From assembly GCF_020782875.1 (NCBI RefSeq), contig NZ_JAJGBN010000001.1:682001-746000 (forward strand): a DNA stretch of 64,000 bases, written 5' to 3'. Positions within the stretch are counted from its first letter, which is position 1. Every line of letters starts with the position of its first letter. Of the stretch, positions 25,746-32,141 are shown piece after piece. The position numbers were made by a program, and so were the translations under genes. The notes below the pieces were generated by a model. It searched no databases, was not told the origin of the DNA, and saw only the letters and a program-made list of their open reading frames with translations. The stretch comes from Allomuricauda sp. M10 (GTDB lineage Bacteria; Bacteroidota; Bacteroidia; Flavobacteriales; Flavobacteriaceae).

Positions 25746-27074
25746 ATGAACAAAAAGGTCGCTTTTTACACCCTCGGCTGTAAGCTCAACTTTTCCGAAA
25801 CTTCCACGATTGCAAGGAGTTTTGAAAAGGAGGACTTTGAGCGTGTTGACTTTTCCGAAAAGGCGGATGTGTATGTGATCAATACCTGTTCCGTGACCGA
25901 GAATGCGGACAAGCGTTTCAAGACCATCGTAAAACAGGCCCAAAAGAGCAATCCCGATGCCTTTGTGGCCGCGGTGGGGTGTTATGCACAGTTGAAACCC
26001 GAAGAACTGGCCGCTGTGGACGGGGTGGATTTGGTGTTGGGAGCTACCGAAAAGTTCAAGATTACGGATTACCTAAACGATTTGACCAAGAACGACAAGG
26101 GTGAAGTACATTCCTGTGAGATTGAGGAAGCCGATTTTTATGTAGGCAGTTATGCCATCGGCGACCGTACCCGTGCTTTTTTGAAGGTTCAGGACGGATG
26201 CGATTACAAATGCACCTATTGTACCATTCCTTTGGCGCGAGGCATTTCGCGTAGCGACACCTTGGAAAATGTATTGCACAATGCGAAAGAAATTGCCTCA
26301 AAGGATATCAAGGAAATTGTATTGACAGGTGTTAATATTGGTGACTATGGGAAAGGCGAGTTTGGTAACAAACGCCATGAACATACCTTTTTTGATTTGG
26401 TAAAAGCTTTGGATACTGTGGAAGGTATTCATCGGTTACGAATCTCCTCCATAGAACCTAATCTTTTAAAAAATGAGACCATCGATTTTGTGTCGCAAAG
26501 CAATTCTTTTGTGCCTCACTTCCACGTGCCATTGCAAAGTGGTAGCGATGAGATCTTGAAGAAAATGCGTCGCAGGTACTTGACCAATCTCTATGTGGAT
26601 CGGGTAAAGCGTATCAAGAAAGCGATGCCACATGCCTGTATCGGGGTAGATGTGATCGTAGGTTTTCCTGGAGAGACCGATGAGCATTTCCTCGAAACCT
26701 ATCATTTCCTCAACCAATTGGATATTTCCTATCTGCACGTGTTCACCTATTCCGAACGGGATAATACGGTTGCCGCTGAAATGGGCGAAGTGGTTCCCAT
26801 GAACGTGCGCAACAAGCGCAGCAAAATGCTTCGAGGTCTATCCGTTAAGAAAAGAAGGGCTTTTTATGAAAGTCAATTGGGTTGCGTGAGAACTGTTCTT
26901 TTCGAGGGAGAAAACAAAATGGGCTACATTCATGGATTTACCGAGAACTACGTGAAGGTAAAGGCTCTTTGGAACCCTGAATTGGTAAATACCCTGCGCC
27001 AGGTGGAATTGACCTCCATTGACGAGGATGGTCTGGTGCGTTTCGAATTTGTCCCTGAAAAAGTTATGGCATAA
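25746..27074 (+). CDS. mtaB: tRNA t6A37 C2-methylthiotransferase MtaB
   Basis: 442 residues from MNKKVAFYTLGCKLNFSE. The open frame continues far upstream, but that part is antisense to the AraC gene and is not coding. The N-terminal methylthiotransferase domain has Cys12, Cys48 and Cys79 for one 4Fe-4S cluster; the radical-SAM motif CDYKCTYC gives Cys152, Cys156 and Cys159 for the second; a TRAM-like domain ends the protein. It converts t6A37 to ms2t6A37 in ANN-decoding tRNAs. A consensus -7 element lies just upstream and a terminator just downstream, so it is a single-gene unit. Confidence 0.95.
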   Translation: MNKKVAFYTLGCKLNFSETSTIARSFEKEDFERVDFSEKADVYVINTCSVTENADKRFKTIVKQAQKSNPDAFVAAVGCYAQLKPEELAAVDGVDLVLGATEKFKITDYLNDLTKNDKGEVHSCEIEEADFYVGSYAIGDRTRAFLKVQDGCDYKCTYCTIPLARGISRSDTLENVLHNAKEIASKDIKEIVLTGVNIGDYGKGEFGNKRHEHTFFDLVKALDTVEGIHRLRISSIEPNLLKNETIDFVSQSNSFVPHFHVPLQSGSDEILKKMRRRYLTNLYVDRVKRIKKAMPHACIGVDVIVGFPGETDEHFLETYHFLNQLDISYLHVFTYSERDNTVAAEMGEVVPMNVRNKRSKMLRGLSVKKRRAFYESQLGCVRTVLFEGENKMGYIHGFTENYVKVKALWNPELVNTLRQVELTSIDEDGLVRFEFVPEKVMA

Positions 27075-27075
27075 A

Positions 27076-27106
27076 AAAACCTCCCGGTTGTGAGAGGTTT
27101 TGCTTT
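27076..27106 (+). terminator. Terminator after mtaB
   Basis: AAAACCTC at 27076-27083 pairs with GAGGTTTT at 27094-27101, a stem of 8 bp with a 10-nt loop, and GCTTTT follows. It starts at the mtaB stop codon and lies between convergent genes, so it may serve both. Confidence 0.75.
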
Positions 27107-27123
27107 TAGGGTGTTGTGTTGGC

Positions 27124-27417
27124 TCAGATACGGATGCCAACCGGCAACATTTCCTTATACTGTCTGTTTTTTCTCAAGAAACCTGCAATTTGAGGGCTGG
27201 TAGGTACCACTCTTAGGTTTTTTTCTTGGATTTCGTTTAATACGGCTTTGATGAATTCTTCTCTAAAGCCTTCTTGTTCAATTTCTTCTGGAATGACCAG
27301 TTTGGTAAGGAATACTTTGCGCTCTTGTGAAGAGTACTCGATTTTGGCTAAATGCCCATTGACCCTAGTTTCAAACTGGCGCAGGAAACTATTGTCATTG
27401 ATTTCCATTTGTGTCAT
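27124..27417 (-). CDS. Short GNAT-type N-acetyltransferase (YjdJ-like)
   Basis: 97 residues of the single-domain YjdJ-like GNAT group: AKIEYSSQERKVFLTKLVIPEEIEQEGFREEFIKAVLNEIQEKNLRVVPTSPQIAGF. The helix and VVPTSP strand correspond to the acetyl-CoA binding end of the short GNAT fold. Such small GNATs have no known substrate. Either Met1 or Met4 could be the start; both give the same domain. It is cytoplasmic and a single gene between convergent mtaB and a divergent hydrolase. Confidence 0.8.
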   Translation of the reverse strand: MTQMEINDNSFLRQFETRVNGHLAKIEYSSQERKVFLTKLVIPEEIEQEGFREEFIKAVLNEIQEKNLRVVPTSPQIAGFLRKNRQYKEMLPVGIRI

Positions 27418-27578
27418 ATAGTACTGTTTTGTTAATGACTCTGTAAAACCATCAAAGCGATGATTTTGGTGATCCCCATTAAATAAAATAATCCGTTAAG
27501 TGGGGTTAACTGCAAAAGGGGTACAAATTTAGTCAAAATATTGCTAATTTCCTAGGGCTTATCGATATTTGGTGTGAT

Positions 27579-28241
27579 ATGCCCGATAACAAAATCCATG
27601 TGTACCTTATGCCGGGAATGGCTGCGAACCCTTCCATATTTGATGGTATACACCTTCCTTCTGAAACATTTGAAACACATACCCTGGAATGGTTTGTTCC
27701 CGAAAAGGGGATGAGCCTACACGATTATGCCCAAAAGATGTGCGATAAGATTGCACACCCCAATCCAGTTTTGTTGGGGGTTTCCTTTGGGGGCATGTTG
27801 GTGCAGGAAATGGCCAAATGTATGTTGGTGCAAAAGGTCATTGTGGTGTCTGCCGTAACAAACAAGCACGAACTACCTAAAAAAATGCTCTTTGCCAAAT
27901 ACACCAAGGTGCATAAGCTATTGCCCACGGGTCTGGTAAACAATGTGGAACTGTTGGCCAAGTATGCCTTTGGGGAAACTGTGACCAAGCGTTTGCATTT
28001 GTACGAACAATATCTATCGGTTCGGGACAAGCATTATATCGATTGGGCCATTGACCAGATCGTCAACTGGAATCAGGAGGAGGAATTGCCCAATGTGGTG
28101 CACATTCATGGGGAGAAAGACAGCGTTTTTCCGATAAACAACATGAAGCATTGTATTCCAGTGAAAAACGGTACGCATACCATGATCATTCATCGGGCAA
28201 AATGGTTTAATGAACACCTCCCAACAATTATTTTACAGTAA
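27579..28241 (+). CDS. Alpha/beta hydrolase family protein
   Basis: 220 residues of a compact alpha/beta hydrolase. The nucleophile elbow is GVSFGGMLVQEMAK (Ser near residue 65), the acid is probably in HIHGEKDSVFPI, and the catalytic His in NGTHTMIIHRAKWF near the C-terminus. There is no signal peptide, so it is cytoplasmic. The substrate cannot be predicted. The lytic transglycosylase gene begins 50 bp downstream on the same strand. Confidence 0.85.
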   Translation: MPDNKIHVYLMPGMAANPSIFDGIHLPSETFETHTLEWFVPEKGMSLHDYAQKMCDKIAHPNPVLLGVSFGGMLVQEMAKCMLVQKVIVVSAVTNKHELPKKMLFAKYTKVHKLLPTGLVNNVELLAKYAFGETVTKRLHLYEQYLSVRDKHYIDWAIDQIVNWNQEEELPNVVHIHGEKDSVFPINNMKHCIPVKNGTHTMIIHRAKWFNEHLPTIILQ

Positions 28242-28291
28242 TTTCGTCTTTATAATAGTATCTTTAGGGTACTTTTTAAAAAAGTTAGGCT

Positions 28292-29263
28292 ATGAAACAC
28301 ATCAAGAACATATTTGCATTTATAGGATTATTGGCAGTGGCAGGCACTTTTATTTTTGCAGTTCAATCCACGGATATTGAGGAAAAACCACAACAACCTG
28401 AAGTGGTCCAAGAAGAGGTTACTGACAAAAGCGTGCCAGACACCTATCAGATCAGCGCCATTGAAATTCCTGAAGACCTCAATTTTGCAGGAGAGCCTGT
28501 TCCGTTGGAAGATCCCGAGATTATGGAGCGTGTAGACCGCGAGTTTTTGGTGAACACCTATTGGCAATCCAATGCCGTGTTGATCATTAAACGTGCCAAC
28601 AAATATTTTCCCATCATTGAGCCCATTTTAAAAAAGAACGGTATTCCGGATGATTTCAAATATTTGGCCGTGGCCGAAAGCGGATTGTTGAACGTGGTTT
28701 CTCCTGCCGGTGCAACGGGATTTTGGCAGATCATGAAAGATACGGGCAAGGAATACGGGCTTGAAGTGAACGCCAACGTAGATGAACGTTACCATGTGGA
28801 AAAATCTACCCAAGTGGCCTGTGATTATATCAAAAAATGGAAAGAACGCTTCGGTACCTGGACCTTGACCGCAGCCGCTTACAATGCAGGTCCGGCAGGC
28901 GTCCAAAAATACATGAACATTCAAAAGGTGGATGATTACTACAATCTTTTATTAGGCGATGAAACCGGTCGTTATGTGTTCCGTATCATGGCGATAAAGG
29001 AGATTATTTCCAACCCTGAAAAATATGGGTTTAAGGTAGAGGAGGAAGATATGTACAGCAAGGTGCCCACGTTTACCGTTGAGGTGGACAGTGCGGTGAC
29101 CAGTTGGGCCGATTTTGCCAACCTTTACGAAATCAACTATAAAGTATTGAAGCGCCATAATCCTTGGTTGCGCGAACCCCATTTGAACAATACCACCCAT
29201 AAAAAATACGTAATCGAGATTCCGAACAAAGGGTATTACCGTATTGGAAACGTTGGGAAATAG
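28292..29263 (+). CDS. Lytic transglycosylase (MltD-like, SLT domain)
   Basis: 323 residues with an N-terminal hydrophobic signal or anchor (FAFIGLLAVAGTFIFAV). The SLT domain spans about 90-240: catalytic Glu129 in YLAVAESGLLN, then SPAGATGFWQIMKDTGKEYGL and AAAYNAGPAGVQ, all canonical. The C-terminal 60 residues (SWADFANLYEINYKVLKRHNPWL) resemble a degenerate LysM domain. It cleaves peptidoglycan glycan strands in the periplasm. Its stop is 3 bp from that of the convergent M23 peptidase gene. Confidence 0.93.
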   Translation: MKHIKNIFAFIGLLAVAGTFIFAVQSTDIEEKPQQPEVVQEEVTDKSVPDTYQISAIEIPEDLNFAGEPVPLEDPEIMERVDREFLVNTYWQSNAVLIIKRANKYFPIIEPILKKNGIPDDFKYLAVAESGLLNVVSPAGATGFWQIMKDTGKEYGLEVNANVDERYHVEKSTQVACDYIKKWKERFGTWTLTAAAYNAGPAGVQKYMNIQKVDDYYNLLLGDETGRYVFRIMAIKEIISNPEKYGFKVEEEDMYSKVPTFTVEVDSAVTSWADFANLYEINYKVLKRHNPWLREPHLNNTTHKKYVIEIPNKGYYRIGNVGK

Positions 29264-29266
29264 AGT

Positions 29267-29926
29267 CTAATATTTGAACAGAAAGTAAGGCGAAGGGAAA
29301 TACGTTTCCACTTTCGGCAATAGTTCAGGTGAAATATATCCCCAATCCGTATATCCAGCATCGATGGCTTCCTGGGTCAGGATTTGAAGATGTACATGGC
29401 AGAACCAGCCGCCACTATCACTTTCTTTTCCTATAAAAGCAAACTCTTGCCCCGCTTTGATTTGGTCACCCACACTGCACAAATGTGGAGTTTTCAAGTG
29501 TCCATAGAACGAATAAAACACCACATCGTTGATGTCATGTTTTAGGATGAGGTAGCCACCATAGTTCCCAACCGTAGTTTCTTTCCCGGTTTTGTATACC
29601 TCGGCATCCAAAGGGGAAAACATTGGAGTGTTGTAGGGAACGACAATATCCAACCCGAGATGGTAATACCGTTGTTCTTCAATAATATTAGGATAAGCCC
29701 TTAAAAGGGTTTTGCGTTCTTCCAGATATTTGCCAATGCCCCATTGATGAGGGGAGGCGTCCAGTTCCTCAAAAATCATGTCGTTAAACTCCTCAAAATC
29801 AAATAGATTGTAATCCAAAACTTTTGGATTGTTGGAAGAAAAATCAAAGATGTACGGTTTTCCTTTTAGGAAATCACCAAATAAGGGATGGACGGTTACA
29901 CCATTAAGGTTGAGGGGGTAGTACAT
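29267..29926 (-). CDS. M23 family peptidase domain protein without signal peptide
   Basis: 219 residues. The C-terminal half is an M23 (LytM/lysostaphin-type) domain with zinc ligands H89 and D93 (HLGLD) and H179 (HVHL), and catalytic His142 (YGHL) and His177. The first 85 residues (YPLNLNGVTVHPLFGDFLKG) are a Bacteroidota-specific extension. No signal peptide or membrane helix is visible, which is odd for a peptidoglycan endopeptidase; it may be cytoplasmic, leave by another route or act on another substrate. It is convergent with the lytic transglycosylase gene. Confidence 0.88.
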   Translation of the reverse strand: MYYPLNLNGVTVHPLFGDFLKGKPYIFDFSSNNPKVLDYNLFDFEEFNDMIFEELDASPHQWGIGKYLEERKTLLRAYPNIIEEQRYYHLGLDIVVPYNTPMFSPLDAEVYKTGKETTVGNYGGYLILKHDINDVVFYSFYGHLKTPHLCSVGDQIKAGQEFAFIGKESDSGGWFCHVHLQILTQEAIDAGYTDWGYISPELLPKVETYFPSPYFLFKY

Positions 29927-30045
29927 AAAGCTGGCAAGTGAAATGTAAATCTAGTGAATGTGTAGTTATACAACGATTGTTGAATATTGATTCAATTATT
30001 TTGTAGAAAACAATATCTTTTTTTGAACTGTGAAATATTTACTTT

Positions 30046-30693
30046 TTAAGAATTCCAACTTTTTATTTCTCCAATATATTCGGCCATAGTCATTTCTTCA
30101 ATTTCTTTTTTGGCAAAATCTTCGGCGTCGGTCGTATTATGGGTTGGAAAATATTTCAACATTTTTGTTTGGAATAATTCTGTGTTGAAATCAATGAAAT
30201 CAGTATAGATTTTATTAGAACCGTTTAAATTTTCAAGCTTAATAGTTTCAGAAAACCATGCTCTTAAACAGCTAATTACTTTCACTGGGTTATCTTCATG
30301 ATTTTTTATGTCAAAACCATTAATGTCAGAAATAGCTTTCATATACTCATACTTGTTGGTTTCAAGAATGAGAGATCTTTTGTCTTTAAACTCAGAGTCA
30401 AATTTTCTTAAGCCATAATCAACCCCGAGTTCAAAAGGCATATTTAGCCTATAATATTCATCTATAGATTTTGCTTGCAATCTGGAAAGATCATGAATTG
30501 AGTACTTTGACTCTTTCATTAAATTGATAATCTTATCTAACCTTGAAACTCCAGAATCTGATTCTTCAAGACTGATTCTTGGATTATAGCCGAAATAACA
30601 AATTGTAAATAATATTACTTGTAGAAGGTCAAAATATTTATCATCAAATGGGCAATTGATGAAAACGTTCTTTTCGTAGGTTTCAACTTTCAT
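30046..30693 (-). CDS. TIR/deoxyribosyltransferase-like Rossmann protein, candidate defence effector
   Basis: 215 residues that I can place only by motifs. VFINCPFDDKYFD at 10-22 is a TIR- or NDT-like first strand; SGVSRLDKI at 47-55 and YSIHDLSR at 64-71 follow; NMPFELGVDYG at 84-94 puts a conserved Glu (E88) where TIR NADases and nucleoside deoxyribosyltransferases keep their catalytic Glu. The C-terminal 100 residues are of unknown type. The coding DNA is AT-rich. The gene begins 2 bp after the DUF2188 gene, so they form a unit. An NAD or nucleotide glycohydrolase role in phage defence is inference. Confidence 0.72.
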   Translation of the reverse strand: MKVETYEKNVFINCPFDDKYFDLLQVILFTICYFGYNPRISLEESDSGVSRLDKIINLMKESKYSIHDLSRLQAKSIDEYYRLNMPFELGVDYGLRKFDSEFKDKRSLILETNKYEYMKAISDINGFDIKNHEDNPVKVISCLRAWFSETIKLENLNGSNKIYTDFIDFNTELFQTKMLKYFPTHNTTDAEDFAKKEIEEMTMAEYIGEIKSWNS

Positions 30694-30695
30694 GC

Positions 30696-30926
30696 TTATC
30701 CTTTGGGCGGGAAAGGATCTCTTCCATATGAGTTTCTGTCTTGGATTCTGCCATCTTTTTTATGGATGTAAAGCTCGGTCTTTTCTTTTTTACTTAACTC
30801 TCTTCCGTATTTCACCGCATCTGATTTTCTGTCAAACGATTTGGAAACTCTTGTTGATCCTGACTTTTTTACGGCCCAACCACCTTTTTCACTTGAAGGA
30901 ACCACATGATTAGATTTTTTAGCCAT
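30696..30926 (-). CDS. DUF2188 domain protein
   Basis: 76 residues that match the DUF2188 pattern closely: HVVPSSEKGGWAVKKSGSTR, a middle RKSDAVKYGRELSKK helix, and the ending IHKKDGRIQDRNSYG at 53-67 followed by RDPFPPKG. The family is small, basic, without known function, and often found in mobile or accessory DNA. Its stop is 2 bp before the start of the TIR/NDT-like gene, so the two are co-transcribed and probably translationally coupled. It may be a partner, inhibitor or sensor for that protein; this is inference. Confidence 0.88.
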   Translation of the reverse strand: MAKKSNHVVPSSEKGGWAVKKSGSTRVSKSFDRKSDAVKYGRELSKKEKTELYIHKKDGRIQDRNSYGRDPFPPKG

Positions 30927-31206
30927 GATTTTTAATTTACTAATTAAATATACAACAAAAATTAAACCAAAAAGGTGAATGACTTATATAGATACCCTTC
31001 GTTTTTAAATTGTATGGACTAATATTGTAGCTATTTTGATACAGGTAAGTAAAGTAAAATGTTTTTACATATAAATTCGTAGCGGATTGACAGATTCTCT
31101 ATTTGAATTGATGGATAGGGCTTATTGCGTGCAACCTTCCGGACGTGTCCAAAAATCAATGAAAACCAGGAATAATCCTTGGGATTATAAAAAGATAAGG
31201 AAATTT
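30927..31206. other. 280-bp gene-free, AT-rich stretch
   Basis: This interval lies upstream of the DUF2188 gene and downstream of the TPR gene. It should hold the DUF2188 promoter; on the minus strand TATATTTA near 30955 is a one-mismatch -7 element. No gene, strong hairpin or repeat is visible. Confidence 0.4.
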
Positions 31207-31722
31207 CTAAATCTTCTTCATCTGCTGTTGCATCATCTTGATTTGCTCGGTCAACATGTTGTTTTTGTCCAGTTTTTTGGCTTCCTGTAACAATTGGGTA
31301 GCTTCGCGTTTTCTGCGCTTTTGCATGGCAATACCCGCCAAGCTCAACTTGGCCATGGCCACATCGTAATCCATGGTCAGTCCAAACTGCAACGCCTTTT
31401 TGAAGAATTTTTCGGCCTGGGTCAAATTTTTCTGGGAGTAGATGATCCCCTGTAGATAGTTAAAGTACCCTTGCTGCTTGGTGATCAGGGCAGCGCTGGG
31501 GTTCTTTATCTTATCAAGCCATTTTTGGGTGCCTTCCAAGTCCTGTTTCCTCATCCTCAAGAAAGCCAATAAAATGAACTCGTTCCTGAAGTAAAGGAAG
31601 ATGAAAACAAGGGAGAACAAGATCAAGGCAATGCCATTGCCAATGTTGCCTTCCACAAATTGATAAACGGCATAGGCAATGATAAGACCTGCGATAACGA
31701 GCTTGATATTTTTATTGAACAT
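31207..31722 (-). CDS. Membrane-anchored TPR-repeat protein
   Basis: 171 residues. Two adjacent hydrophobic helices at about 6-24 and 28-46 anchor the N-terminus. The rest is helical repeats of TPR type: PSAALITKQQGYFNYLQGIIYSQKNLTQAEKFFKKALQFG and DYDVAMAKLSLAGIAMQKRRKREATQLLQEAKKLD. TPR proteins are scaffolds, so the partner is unknown. The gene faces away from rpmH and stands alone. Similar short TPR proteins are common in flavobacteria. Confidence 0.82.
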   Translation of the reverse strand: MFNKNIKLVIAGLIIAYAVYQFVEGNIGNGIALILFSLVFIFLYFRNEFILLAFLRMRKQDLEGTQKWLDKIKNPSAALITKQQGYFNYLQGIIYSQKNLTQAEKFFKKALQFGLTMDYDVAMAKLSLAGIAMQKRRKREATQLLQEAKKLDKNNMLTEQIKMMQQQMKKI

Positions 31723-31797
31723 ATCTCTGGAAATTTTTCCTAGGGTTAAGAGGTTGCAAAAGTACTAAAAACTAATTTAAATATTTTCCTTTTGGGC

Positions 31798-31827
31798 TTG
31801 CCAAAGTAAAAAGTCTTTGTATATTTG
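31798..31827 (+). promoter_or_regulatory. Bacteroidota-type promoter of rpmH
   Basis: TTG at 31798-31800, 19 nt, then TATATTTG at 31820-31827, an exact match to the TTG, 17-23 nt, TAnnTTTG consensus. The rpmH start codon follows at 31891, leaving a leader of about 57 nt. Confidence 0.78.
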
Positions 31828-31890
31828 CGCCCAGAATTTTTCGGGAAGGTCAACTTTCCCAAACAACAAAATCCATAAAAGAGTTCCGAA

Positions 31891-32049
31891 ATGAAAAGAA
31901 CGTATCAGCCGTCAAAAAGGAAGAGAAGAAACAAGCATGGTTTTAGGGAGCGCATGGCGACTGCCAATGGTAGAAAAGTTCTTGCGAGAAGAAGAGCCAA
32001 AGGAAGAAAGAGATTAACTGTTTCCTCTGAGCCAAGACATAAAAAATAA
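31891..32049 (+). CDS. rpmH: 50S ribosomal protein L34
   Basis: A 52-residue, strongly basic protein starting [18 protein letters not shown] and ending SSEPRHKK, unmistakably ribosomal protein L34, part of the large subunit near the exit tunnel. It has an exact Bacteroidota promoter upstream and a strong terminator immediately downstream. In many bacteria rpmH is next to rnpA and dnaA; here it precedes carB instead, and neither rnpA nor dnaA is near. Confidence 0.97.
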   Translation: MKRTYQPSKRKRRNKHGFRERMATANGRKVLARRRAKGRKRLTVSSEPRHKK

Positions 32050-32070
32050 TGATAGTTTTTAAAACTAAAT

Positions 32071-32107
32071 AAAAGGTGTTACTTTTCTAGGTAACACCTT
32101 TTTTTTG
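32071..32107 (+). terminator. Terminator after rpmH
   Basis: A perfect 12-bp stem (AAAAGGTGTTAC at 32071-32082 with GTAACACCTTTT at 32091-32102) with an 8-nt loop, followed by TTTTTG. It starts 22 bp after the rpmH stop and separates it from carB. Confidence 0.92.
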
Positions 32108-32141
32108 ACTTAAAAGGAAATAACGAGAAACACCAACTAGA

